A DNA stretch of 64,000 nucleotides from NCBI GenBank assembly GCA_052326605.1, contig JBKQMB010000096.1:40659-104658 (forward strand), given 5' to 3'. Position 1 is the first letter of the stretch. Each line of letters opens with the position of its first letter. This DNA comes from Bog-756 sp052326605. GTDB taxonomy: Bacteria > Actinomycetota > Acidimicrobiia > Acidimicrobiales > RAAP-2. The notes beneath the pieces were generated by a model. It had not been told where the DNA came from, did no database searches, and saw nothing but the letters and a program-made list of their open reading frames with translations. Shown in pieces: positions 8,127-16,460 of the stretch. The translations under genes and the position numbers were made by a program.

Positions 8127-9643
8127 CCCCGGCCCCGATAGGTCGCCCGCGCACCGGCTGCCTCCTTGTTGAGGCGTTTGGTCAGGTGCAACCCCTCGAG
8201 CAGGAACTCGACGGCACTGGCCACGACGCCGGGGTCCTCCGATCCCCCGGTCAACAAGAGCACCGGGGCCGACAGCGCCGGCAGCTGGGTGAGCGCCCCC
8301 TCGTACGCACTGGTCGGCAGGTCGTCCCCGGCGTGCACGACGGTGTCGGCGGTGAACGCCCCCACCACCGCCTGCGGATCGGCCAGGTGGACCCGGCGGC
8401 GGAAGACCAGGAGCACCGCGGCGGACACCAGGTGCGAGAGAATGGCCTCCTCCCGTCCCTCCTCGAGGGACTCGATCTCCACCTTCCCCTGGGTGGAGGA
8501 GACCAACGCCTGGAGATCGGAGATCCGGGGCACCGCCTCGGACTCGCCGTTGCGGAGCGCACGGCGGGTGGCGTTCGCCACCAGCGTCTCGTAGTTGGCG
8601 ATGGTCAGCCGCACCGACACGCCCGAGCGCTGATTGAGATGCGGGCTCTCGCGGGCCAACTGGCTCAGCTCCGCTACCACCTCGGCCATGAATTCGGGCA
8701 CCTCGACCCGTGGCCGACCGGGGGTGCCCATGGCGACGTCACCGGACCGGTCTGCCCCGGAACGCCCGGGCAGGTCAGCCTCCAGCACGGCGATCCTCAA
8801 CTCGGTGGCAGCATCGGGCGGGTAGTGGGTGCGGATCTGGGCGCCGAAGCGGTCCTTCAGCGGGGTGATGATCCGGCCCCGGTTGGTGTAGTCCTCCGGA
8901 TTGGCCGTGGCCACCAACACGATGTCGAGCGGCAGCCGGACCCGGTGGCCGCGGATCTGCACGTCCCGCTCCTCCAGGACGTTGAGCAGGCCGACCTGGA
9001 TGCGTTCGGCCAGATCGGGTAGCTCGTTGACGGCGAAGATGCCGCGATTGAGACGCGGCACCAGCCCGTAGTGGATGGTCAGTTCGTCCGAGAGGTAGCG
9101 GCCCTCGGCGACCCGGATGGGGTCCACCTCCCCGATCAGGTCGGCGATCGAGGTGTCGGGTGTGGCCAGCTTCTCGCCGTATCGTTCGCTGCGATGGACC
9201 CATGACACAGGCAGATCGTCACCGGCCTCGGCCAGGAGGTCCTTGGCGAACCGGGAGATCGGGTGGAACGGGTCGTCGTTGATCTCCGAGTGGGCCACGA
9301 TGGGGAGCCACTCGTCGAGCAGGCCGACCAGCGACCGGATGATGCGGGTCTTGGCCTGGCCCCGTTCCCCCAGGAGGATCACGTCGTGACCGGCCATCAT
9401 CGCGTTCTCCAACTGGGGCAGCACGGTGTCATCGAAGCCCAGCACCCCGCTGACCAGGGGCTGACCTGCGGCGATGCGAGCCGAGGCGTTTCTCCGGATC
9501 TCCTCGGCCACCGGGATGGAACTCCATCCGGCCTGGCGCAGCCGACCCAGGGTGGTGATGTCCGGCGGGGGGGTCAGCCGGGTCGAGAGATCCAGGGATC
9601 CGAGCAGTGCCTCAGGGTGGTCGGAACGGTCCGGCGCGGTCAT
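8123..9643 (-). CDS. AAA+ ATPase, MoxR / magnesium-chelatase ChlI-like
   Basis: 506 residues from the ATG at 9643; an open frame continues upstream but its sequence is not protein-like. The Walker A loop is GERGQAKT (92-99). The Walker-B region reads FAVNELPDL, followed by NVLEERDVQIRGH and the sensor segment ANPEDYTNRGRIITPLKDRF. Asn in place of the usual Walker-B Asp is, from memory, normal in this subgroup. It forms a translationally coupled pair with the VWA gene. It is divergent from the sdh operon. Confidence 0.9.
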   Translation of the reverse strand: MTAPDRSDHPEALLGSLDLSTRLTPPPDITTLGRLRQAGWSSIPVAEEIRRNASARIAAGQPLVSGVLGFDDTVLPQLENAMMAGHDVILLGERGQAKTRIIRSLVGLLDEWLPIVAHSEINDDPFHPISRFAKDLLAEAGDDLPVSWVHRSERYGEKLATPDTSIADLIGEVDPIRVAEGRYLSDELTIHYGLVPRLNRGIFAVNELPDLAERIQVGLLNVLEERDVQIRGHRVRLPLDIVLVATANPEDYTNRGRIITPLKDRFGAQIRTHYPPDAATELRIAVLEADLPGRSGADRSGDVAMGTPGRPRVEVPEFMAEVVAELSQLARESPHLNQRSGVSVRLTIANYETLVANATRRALRNGESEAVPRISDLQALVSSTQGKVEIESLEEGREEAILSHLVSAAVLLVFRRRVHLADPQAVVGAFTADTVVHAGDDLPTSAYEGALTQLPALSAPVLLLTGGSEDPGVVASAVEFLLEGLHLTKRLNKEAAGARATYRGRG

Positions 9644-9764
9644 GCAGTCGAGCCTACGCGGGGGGATGCCGCAGTGAAGCGTCGATGTCCGACGCTGTCC
9701 CGCCGGCCTCGCCCGGTTTCGCACCCAGCGGCCAGGAATGGAAAGATGATGGTCAACCAGCGAT

Positions 9765-9788
9765 CTCGCGCGGAAACCTCCGCGCGAG
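9765..9788. promoter_or_regulatory. Perfect 10-bp inverted repeat upstream of sdh operon
   Basis: CTCGCGCGGA (9765-9774) and TCCGCGCGAG (9779-9788) are exact reverse complements separated by AACC. The element sits in the 188-nt divergent region, 43 nt before the sdhC start. It may be an operator or an mRNA leader hairpin; no T-run follows, so it is not a canonical terminator. Confidence 0.45.
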
Positions 9789-9831
9789 GTGGTCCGCCGT
9801 GGCCCGATGAGCCAGATGAGGGAGAAGCGAA

Positions 9832-10665
9832 TTGACCAGTTTGGAGGAAGCGACGAGTACCACGAGTACACCGGTCGTTCTGGGAGGGGTCCGGGGCGGT
9901 CCCTCCGTGCCGACCCTCCGCAAGGACAGATGGTGGGTTCAACAGGTCGTCACGGCCACCGTGCTCACCTTGTTCGTCGGCTACGCCAGCTGGGCGGCGT
10001 TCGTGAACAAGAACTACTACGCCGGTTCGGGCCTCCACCGCGACCTCATCTCGCCGTTCTACTCGCCGTGCCTCACCGAGAGCTGCGTGCCCGGAAGCCA
10101 CCCGGGCACGATCATCACTTGGTGGACGATCTCTCCCGCCCTGCTCATCTTGATCTTCCCCCTCGGATTCCGGTTGACCTGTTACTACTACCGCAAGGCC
10201 TACTACCGGTCGTTCTGGATGGCGCCGCCCGCCTGCGCGGTCTCCGACGCACACAGCTCCTACAGCGGTGAGACACGATTTCCCCTGCTGCTGCAGAACG
10301 TCCACCGGTACTTCTTCTATGCCGGCCTGGTGTTCAACGTCATCCTGACCATCGACGCATTCGTGGCCTTCCGCCAACCCGGCATCGGCATCGGGTTCAG
10401 CGTCGGGACTGCGGTGCTGTTGATCAACGCCCTCCTCCTGTGGTCGTACTCGCTCAGCTGCCATTCATGCCGCCATCTGTGCGGTGGTGGGGTAAAACAG
10501 TTCTCTCAGTCCCCCATCCGGTACAGGGTCTGGAAGCTCCTCACCCCCCTCAACGGCCGGCACATGCTGTTCGCCTGGATGAGCCTAGGCTTCGTGGCCT
10601 TCACCGACCTCTACATTCGGCTGGTGGCGAGCGGGACCATCCACGACTACGGCTTCCACTTCTAA
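9832..10665 (+). CDS. sdhC: Succinate dehydrogenase membrane subunit (Sdh1-type, SdhC)
   Basis: A 277-residue integral membrane protein with about five hydrophobic helices, matching the single large anchor subunit of actinobacterial Sdh1. Conserved-looking regions include the N-terminal RKDRWWVQQ, VHRYFFYAGL and the SCHSCRHLCGG loop. It anchors SdhA/B and passes electrons to menaquinone, probably without the haem b of classical SdhCD; that point is inference. The start is TTG with GGGAG about 8 nt upstream. sdhA begins 15 nt after its stop. Confidence 0.88.
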   Translation: MTSLEEATSTTSTPVVLGGVRGGPSVPTLRKDRWWVQQVVTATVLTLFVGYASWAAFVNKNYYAGSGLHRDLISPFYSPCLTESCVPGSHPGTIITWWTISPALLILIFPLGFRLTCYYYRKAYYRSFWMAPPACAVSDAHSSYSGETRFPLLLQNVHRYFFYAGLVFNVILTIDAFVAFRQPGIGIGFSVGTAVLLINALLLWSYSLSCHSCRHLCGGGVKQFSQSPIRYRVWKLLTPLNGRHMLFAWMSLGFVAFTDLYIRLVASGTIHDYGFHF

Positions 10666-10680
10666 AGGGGTATCGGACCA

Positions 10681-12522
10681 ATGGCTGAGTACGAGACCCA
10701 CGACTTCGATGTCGTCATCATCGGTGCCGGCGGGGCCGGCCTGCGGGCGGCCATCGAGGCGCAGTCCAAGGGGCTGCGCACCGCGCTGGTGTGCAAGTCG
10801 CTGTTGGGCAAGGCCCACACGGTGATGGCCGAGGGCGGCGTCGCTGCCGCCCTCGGGAACGTCTACGCCGAGGACAACTGGAAGGTCCACTTCCGCGACA
10901 CAATGCGGGGCGGCAAGATGCTCAACAACTGGCGCATGGCCCAGCTCCATGCCCAGGAGTCGCCCGACCGGGTGCGCGAACTCGAGGACTGGGGCGCCCT
11001 GTTCGACCGGACCAAGGACGGGCTGATCCTGCAACGTGACTTCGGCGGGCACCGCTTCGCCCGCCTAGCCCACGTCGGCGACCGCACCGGGCTCGAGCTG
11101 ATCCGGACGCTGCAACAACGGGCGGTGGCCGCCGGCATCGAGGTCTTCATGGAGCTCAAGGTGCTCCGGCTCCTGCACGACGCCGAGGGCACCGTCTCCG
11201 GCCTGGTCGGCTACTGGCGGCCCTCGGGCGAGTTCGTCACCTTCACGGCCAAGGCGGTGGTGATGGCCACCGGCGGGATCGGAAAGAGCTGGATGGTCAC
11301 CTCGAACTCGTGGGAGTCCACCGGTGACGGGCACGCCATGTCGCTGTGGGCCGGAGCCGACCTGATCGACATGGAGTGCGTACAGTTCCATCCCACCGGC
11401 ATGGTCTGGCCGCTGTCGGTCCGCGGGATCCTGGTGACCGAGGGCGTCCGTGGTGACGGTGGAGTCCTGCGGAACTCGGAGGGCAACCGGTTCATGTTCG
11501 ACTACATCCCCCCGATGTTCAAGGACGAGACGGCCGACTCGGAGGACGAGGCCGACCGTTGGTACGACGACCACACCGCCGGTCGGCGACCGCCCGAGCT
11601 GCTCCCCCGCGACGAGGTCGCCCGGTCCATCAACAGCGAGGTCAAGGCCGGCCGGGGGAGCCCCCACGGTGGGGTCTTCCTCGACATCGCCACCCGGCGG
11701 ACCCCCGAGGACATCCGGCGTCGGCTTCCGTCGATGTACCACCAGTTCAAGGAGCTGGCCGGGGTGGACATCACCTCCGAATCGATGGAGGTGGGCCCGA
11801 CCTGCCACTACGCGATGGGTGGCGTCCGGGTGGATGCCGACTCGACGGCAACGACGGTCGCCGGGCTGTTCGCTGCCGGCGAGGTGGCCGGTGGCATGCA
11901 CGGGTCCAACCGGCTCGGCGGCAACTCCCTCTCCGACCTGTTGGTGTTCGGGCGCCGCGCCGGCATCGGGGCCGCCGAGTTCGCCTCGGGCCGCAGCGGG
12001 TCGCCCACCGTCGACAAGGGGCAGATCGATGCAACCATTGCCGCGGCAATTGCGCCCTTCGAGCGCGAGGGCGGCGAAAATCCCTACGACATACAGCAGG
12101 ACCTGCAGGAGACCATGCAGAGCCTGGTCGGCATCATCCGGACCGGATCCGAGCTCGAAGAGGCACTGGGCAAGATCGAAGTGCTCGAGGAGAGGGCCAA
12201 CCGGGTGTCACTGAGCGGTGGCCTCCGCTACAACCCGGGATGGAACCTGACCACCGACCTCCCTTCGATGCTCACCGTCTCCCGATGTACCGCCATGGGT
12301 GCGCTCAACCGCAAGGAGAGTCGTGGCGGCCACACCCGGAACGACTACCCGAAGCCGAAGGCCGAGATGGGGACGGTCAACTTCGTCGAGCGGATTCCCG
12401 ATCCCGATGCAGCCGCCGTCGGTGTCGGGGGCACGCCGTCGGTCCGGTCCGTCACCGTCACCCCGGAACCGATCCCGGTGATGCCCGACGATATCAAAGC
12501 ACTGTTCGAGGAGGCGAGCTGA
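10681..12522 (+). CDS. sdhA: Succinate dehydrogenase flavoprotein subunit
   Basis: A 613-residue FAD subunit that oxidises succinate to fumarate. Seen: the dinucleotide fold VVIIGAGGAGLRAA (about 11-24); HTVMAEGGVAAA, where His46 is the expected covalent FAD attachment site; the active-site segment QFHPTGM; and GSNRLGGNSLSDLLVFGRRAG near the C-terminal end of the FAD domain. Its TGA overlaps the sdhB ATG by one base. Order C-A-B matches actinobacterial sdh1. Confidence 0.96.
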   Translation: MAEYETHDFDVVIIGAGGAGLRAAIEAQSKGLRTALVCKSLLGKAHTVMAEGGVAAALGNVYAEDNWKVHFRDTMRGGKMLNNWRMAQLHAQESPDRVRELEDWGALFDRTKDGLILQRDFGGHRFARLAHVGDRTGLELIRTLQQRAVAAGIEVFMELKVLRLLHDAEGTVSGLVGYWRPSGEFVTFTAKAVVMATGGIGKSWMVTSNSWESTGDGHAMSLWAGADLIDMECVQFHPTGMVWPLSVRGILVTEGVRGDGGVLRNSEGNRFMFDYIPPMFKDETADSEDEADRWYDDHTAGRRPPELLPRDEVARSINSEVKAGRGSPHGGVFLDIATRRTPEDIRRRLPSMYHQFKELAGVDITSESMEVGPTCHYAMGGVRVDADSTATTVAGLFAAGEVAGGMHGSNRLGGNSLSDLLVFGRRAGIGAAEFASGRSGSPTVDKGQIDATIAAAIAPFEREGGENPYDIQQDLQETMQSLVGIIRTGSELEEALGKIEVLEERANRVSLSGGLRYNPGWNLTTDLPSMLTVSRCTAMGALNRKESRGGHTRNDYPKPKAEMGTVNFVERIPDPDAAAVGVGGTPSVRSVTVTPEPIPVMPDDIKALFEEAS

Positions 12523-13475
12523 TGGCCGAGGAAATCATCCGCAGCACCGCGAAGGGCGAGGTCACGATGCGCCTGTGGCGCGGTGACGAAACCGGGGGTG
12601 AGTTCGCCGAGTACGTGATGCCCGCCCAGGAGGGCGAGGTGGTCCTCGACGTGATCCACCGGGTGCAGGCCACTGAGGCACCTGACCTGGCCTGCCGGTG
12701 GAACTGCAAGGCCGGCAAGTGCGGCTCGTGCTCCGCGGAGATCAACGGCCGTCCGGCCCTGATGTGCATGACCCGGATGGACACCCTCCCTCCAGGGGAA
12801 ACGGTCACCGTCGCCCCGATGAGGACGTTCCCCATCCTGCGGGACCTGGTCACGGACGTCTCCTACAACTACGAAGTGGCCAAGCGCATCCCGCCCTTCC
12901 ACCCCCGGGAGAAGACCGACGACGAAGAGGAGGCGGGCGGCTACCGGATGCAGCAGATCGATGTCGAGCGGAGCCAGGAGTTCCGCAAGTGCATCGAGTG
13001 CTACCTGTGCCAGGACGTCTGCCACGTCATCCGCGATCACGAGGAGAACAAGACCGCCTTTGCCGGCCCACGGTTCTTCGCCCGCTCGGCGGAGCTGGAG
13101 ATGCACCCGCTCGACGTCAACGACCGGCGGGAGCTCCTACAAAAGGAGCAAGGTCTGGGCAAATGCAACATCACCAAGTGTTGCACCGAGGTCTGCCCCG
13201 AGCACATCAAGATCACCGACAACGCCATCATCCCCCTGAAGGAGCGGGTGGTGGACGCGTCCTACGACCCGGTGGCGTGGCTGGGACGGAAGATCCTCAA
13301 GCGGAGGAAGAGCACGCCGGCAGAAGCGGAGGCCGACGCGCCGTCCACCGGGCCTGCAGCAGTACAGCCCGAGGGAGGGGTCCACGGCATCCCCGCTCCG
13401 GAGCACGCCGACGATGCGCTGGTGGGCGCGTGGGCAGCGGATGCGGCACCCGGCGACGACGCGCCCGCACAGTGA
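12522..13475 (+). CDS. sdhB: Succinate dehydrogenase iron-sulfur subunit
   Basis: 317 residues from the ATG that overlaps the sdhA stop. [2Fe-2S] ligands are C58, C62 (or C67), C70 and C82 in CRWNCKAGKCGSC...LMC. The [4Fe-4S] and [3Fe-4S] ligands come from C157, C160, C163, C167 and from C215, C220/C221, C225. It carries electrons from FAD to the quinone site. After about residue 260 there is an unusual Ala/Pro/Asp-rich tail of some 55 residues that is absent from typical SdhB. Confidence 0.96.
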   Translation: MAEEIIRSTAKGEVTMRLWRGDETGGEFAEYVMPAQEGEVVLDVIHRVQATEAPDLACRWNCKAGKCGSCSAEINGRPALMCMTRMDTLPPGETVTVAPMRTFPILRDLVTDVSYNYEVAKRIPPFHPREKTDDEEEAGGYRMQQIDVERSQEFRKCIECYLCQDVCHVIRDHEENKTAFAGPRFFARSAELEMHPLDVNDRRELLQKEQGLGKCNITKCCTEVCPEHIKITDNAIIPLKERVVDASYDPVAWLGRKILKRRKSTPAEAEADAPSTGPAAVQPEGGVHGIPAPEHADDALVGAWAADAAPGDDAPAQ

Positions 13476-13497
13476 GCCCGCCGACGGAAGTCGCGCC

Positions 13498-13923
13498 GTG
13501 CCGCAATTCCTGAGCCGGTCCTGGGTCGAGGAGTTCAACTCCGCCCTGGAAGGGGTGGTCCTGCCCGGGGCCGGCCCCGACGCCGGACTCGCAGCCGCCG
13601 ACGGTCGGTTCACCGTGGTCCAGGAGGTACACGGCGCGCCCGACGGTGACCTGAGGGTCATCCTGCACGTCGATGCCGGCACCCTCCGTCTGTCGCTCCC
13701 GGCCGTCGGGTGCGGTGCCGACGAGACCGCAGCCGATGTGACGATCGCCCTGTCCTACGAGGACGCGGTGGCCATGTCCGCTGGTGAGCTGACGCCGGCC
13801 GAGGCACTGAACGCCGGCCGGATCCGGGTCCGGGGGGACCTCTCCGTCCTGGTGGCCGGCCAGCAGATGCTCCAGGCGGCCCGGGACGCCACCGCGTCGC
13901 TCCGCTCCTCGACCACCTTCTGA
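13498..13923 (+). CDS. SCP2 sterol-carrier-like domain protein
   Basis: 141 residues from a GTG 22 nt after sdhB; GGAAG lies about 8 nt upstream. The pattern of a short N-terminal helix (FLSRSWVEEFN), then beta strands, and a C-terminal helix after a YEDAVAMSAGELTPAEALNAGRI-type segment fits bacterial SCP2-like lipid-binding domains, including the usual GxIRVRGDLSVL segment. Function is unknown; the placement suggests co-expression with succinate dehydrogenase. Confidence 0.75.
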   Translation: MPQFLSRSWVEEFNSALEGVVLPGAGPDAGLAAADGRFTVVQEVHGAPDGDLRVILHVDAGTLRLSLPAVGCGADETAADVTIALSYEDAVAMSAGELTPAEALNAGRIRVRGDLSVLVAGQQMLQAARDATASLRSSTTF

Positions 13924-14040
13924 GCAATACCGGGCAGCGCACCACTGAGCAGCGGAGCCGGTGACCGGGCGCTGGCGACGGGCGCTCCGGGGTGACACCG
14001 CGTCGGCCGGACCCGCATCCGATCCATGGAGGTTGAAGGC

Positions 14041-14478
14041 ATGGAAGTACTGACCAGCAGGACCATCATCCACCCCCGTGACCTCGATCGCTCACTCGCC
14101 TTCTACGGGGAGGATCTCGACCTTCCGGTGGCACGGGAGTTCGGCCACGGCGCCGGCCGGGGCGTGGTCTTCTTCGCAGGGGGCGGTCTGATCGAGGTGG
14201 TGGGCACCGGCCCGCGACCGGGCCTGGCCCCCGCACCCGACCTCGCAGGGACGGCCGATCACCCGCCCGCCATCGCGCTGTGGCTGCAGGTCCGGTCCAT
14301 GGTCACCGCCATCACCGACCTCCGAGGTCGCGGGGTGCTGGTTGTCCGGCCCCCGGTGCTCGAGCCGTGGGGGCTGATCGAGGCATGGATCGAGGACCCG
14401 GACGGACTGCGCATCCACCTGGTGGAGGTGCCTACCGACCATCCACTGCGCCGGGATGCGCGCGTCATCGAGCGGTAG
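14041..14478 (+). CDS. VOC / glyoxalase-bleomycin resistance superfamily protein
   Basis: A 145-residue protein with the paired beta-alpha-beta-beta-beta units of VOC metalloenzymes: HPRDLDRSLAFYGEDLDLP in the first half and DPDGLRIHLVEVP at the end. Candidate metal ligands are the early His and the Glu in VEVP. A GGAGG eight bases before the ATG at 14041 makes it the better start; an ATG five codons earlier lacks a ribosome-binding site. The reaction cannot be assigned. Confidence 0.8.
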   Translation: MEVLTSRTIIHPRDLDRSLAFYGEDLDLPVAREFGHGAGRGVVFFAGGGLIEVVGTGPRPGLAPAPDLAGTADHPPAIALWLQVRSMVTAITDLRGRGVLVVRPPVLEPWGLIEAWIEDPDGLRIHLVEVPTDHPLRRDARVIER

Positions 14479-14514
14479 AGCGGGCATGAGTGGCTTGCCG
14501 GGACACACCGGCGC

Positions 14515-14721
14515 CTACTGCTTGGGCCGCTTTCCCAGGAGTCTCAAGACGTAGGACCCGACAGGACCCGGCTTCCCGGCCTGGTGGTGGTCCGAAGCAT
14601 GACCGGAACGGCCGAACCCCGAACCTCCACCGGCCCCTTCGAGCTGATTCGGCTCCTCGTACTTCGGCACCTTTGCCTGTCTGCGCCTCGGCTTGCGAGG
14701 CTTGTCACCACCGGATCCCAT
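14515..14721 (-). CDS. Possible small basic protein (68 aa), uncertain
   Basis: An open frame of 68 codons rich in Lys, Arg, Gly and Pro, with a KVPKYEEPNQLEG segment and a GSYVLRLLGKRPKQ end. By hand count about 72 percent of third codon positions are G or C, below that of neighbouring genes, and the GGGAAG directly abuts the ATG, so translation is doubtful. It lies between the VOC gene and corA, in a stretch otherwise empty (14479-14849). Confidence 0.3.
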   Translation of the reverse strand: MGSGGDKPRKPRRRQAKVPKYEEPNQLEGAGGGSGFGRSGHASDHHQAGKPGPVGSYVLRLLGKRPKQ

Positions 14722-14849
14722 CTTCCCATCATGGTCGACACCCAGTCGCCTCGCCACCGGAGCTCGATCGGCGATCACCGTCCAGCCCCGTGCTCCGCGC
14801 AGTCGACCACCACCGCCGCCGACCCGGCAGGCAGGCAGGCAAGTCAGCA

Positions 14850-15914
14850 CTACGAGCGATCGCCGCCGGACTCGTCGGTCGAACTGCGTGGGGCCATCCG
14901 CGGGACGCGAGCCGGGATGAGGTGGACCCCCAGGCGACGGATGAGGAATCGCAGCAGCAGCACGGTGAATACCGCAAGCACGGCGGGGAGGACGATGGCC
15001 AACAGGCTGAAGGTCAGCGTCCCGTGCAGGTGGGTGATGATCGAGAAGTTCATCCCGAAATATCCAGTCACGAAGGTGAGCGGAAGGAACACCGCCGCCA
15101 CGATCGTGAGCCAGTTGATGACCTCACCCTGTCGTTCCGAGGTGGCCGAGCTGAAGGCCTCCATGGCGTCTCGCGTCTCGTCGCGACAGTCGTTCGCCGC
15201 TTCGAATAGGGCCACCAGGTGGCTCCGATGGGAATCGAGGTACTGCTGGGTGCCTACCTGCATCCCGGGCATCCGGTCGACGTCGCCCAGGATGCTGACG
15301 AGGTCCCGCCGGTAGGGTCCGAGCGCCCTGATGATCGGAGTGAGGATCTGGCGCACCTCGAGGACCTGCTGGAGGTAGCCGGGCATCGGCGGTCCTCCGA
15401 GGACCGCCGCCTCGAGCTCGTCGAGTTGAGCATCCAGTCGAGCGAGAACGGACTCGAACGTCGTGGCCAGCGCATCGAGCACCATGAACAAGACGAGCGG
15501 TCCATCGTCCTGCTCGCTGTCCCGTAGTCGCTCGTAGCGGTGCCGGGCGTCGGCCAGACCCCGGCAGGGCTCCTCGTGGGCAGTGACCAGGAACGACTTG
15601 GTGAAGACGGCCCGGACCTGTGTCAGATGGCTGTTGTCACGCATCCCGTAGGACACCCAGCGGACTCCGTCATGGGTCTCGGTGAAGCTCGAGCGTTGGT
15701 CGACATCCACCAGGTGCTGAACGGCGTCGGCGTTCAGCTCCAGCGCCGCCGAGAACTCGACCATGCGCTCCGGAGGCACACCGGAGAGATCGAGCCAGAA
15801 GAACGAGCCAGCTTCCAGGAGCCGTGCGGCATAGTCGGCGTCGATGTCCGAATCCACGCCGGCTGATTCGACGAGCTCTGCCCTTCCAGCCTGCACCCCA
15901 TGCTTGGTCATCAC
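14850..15914 (-). CDS. corA: CorA-family divalent cation transporter
   Basis: 354 residues: a long cytoplasmic, mostly helical domain, then two C-terminal membrane helices. The signature GMN is at 287-289 in TGYFGMNF, at the end of the first membrane helix where it forms the selectivity filter. The homopentamer takes up Mg2+ (sometimes Co2+ or Ni2+) driven by membrane potential. Length is usual for the family. It appears to be a single-gene unit. Confidence 0.92.
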   Translation of the reverse strand: MMTKHGVQAGRAELVESAGVDSDIDADYAARLLEAGSFFWLDLSGVPPERMVEFSAALELNADAVQHLVDVDQRSSFTETHDGVRWVSYGMRDNSHLTQVRAVFTKSFLVTAHEEPCRGLADARHRYERLRDSEQDDGPLVLFMVLDALATTFESVLARLDAQLDELEAAVLGGPPMPGYLQQVLEVRQILTPIIRALGPYRRDLVSILGDVDRMPGMQVGTQQYLDSHRSHLVALFEAANDCRDETRDAMEAFSSATSERQGEVINWLTIVAAVFLPLTFVTGYFGMNFSIITHLHGTLTFSLLAIVLPAVLAVFTVLLLRFLIRRLGVHLIPARVPRMAPRSSTDESGGDRS

Positions 15915-16460
15915 CGGTCTCGGTTAGTCCGGTGCATGCTCTGGCGGAACGAGTCCGCCCTTCTTCTCAACGGTCCGTTCGACTCCGGCGCACCGGCAGT
16001 CTGCAGCGCCGGCATGATCCCACCGACCGGACGGGGCATCACGTCGAAGTGGGCGGGAACCTCGATGTGGATCTGTCGTGGGTGCGCTGATAGGGGGCAG
16101 CCCGCCCCCCGACGGCGGCCGGGCCCATCGAGCGTATCCATTGGAACCTCCGTTCACGCCTGCACGACCGGACCGGGGCCACGTTCACGCAATGCCGACC
16201 TCGCCCGTGTCCCGAACTCCCCATCGTCGAGCCAACCACGACCGGCACCGGCCGGGTAGAGACGAAGGTCACTTCTGCGAGCCATCGCCATCGGGCTCGG
16301 CTGCGAGAGGGAAGGGTTCGAACTGGGGAGTCGGGCCGCGAATGGCGGCGAGGGCCCTCATCACTCCGGCTAGGACCCCGGGCATGCCGTCGATCCGGCG
16401 TGTCCTCCACCGGTGGGGGAAGCCTATCCGTAGGTCACCATGAGTGCCCAGTAAGGGGAG
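15915..16460. other. 546-nt gene-poor stretch between corA and the ArsB-like gene
   Basis: No frame here looks like a gene: candidate frames are Arg/Pro/Ser-rich shadows without ribosome-binding sites. The only structure I see is a GC hairpin, GGGGGC (16093-16098) with GCCCCC (16104-16109) around AGCCC, without a T-run. A GGTTCGAACT motif near 16315 recalls a tRNA T-loop but has no surrounding cloverleaf. Both neighbours are on the minus strand, so the corA promoter must be near 15915-16000. Confidence 0.5.

Noticed and set aside
11559..12521. Upstream extension of the sdhB frame through sdhA
   Set aside because: The extension is an alternate frame of sdhA; SdhB starts with MAEEIIRSTAKG at 12522.
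16310..16330. tRNA-like T-loop motif GGTTCGAACT
   Set aside because: No acceptor, D-arm or anticodon arm can be drawn around it on either strand.
15911..16443. Several short frames in the corA-ArsB-like gap
   Set aside because: Mutually overlapping Arg/Pro/Ser-rich frames without ribosome-binding sites or plausible proteins.
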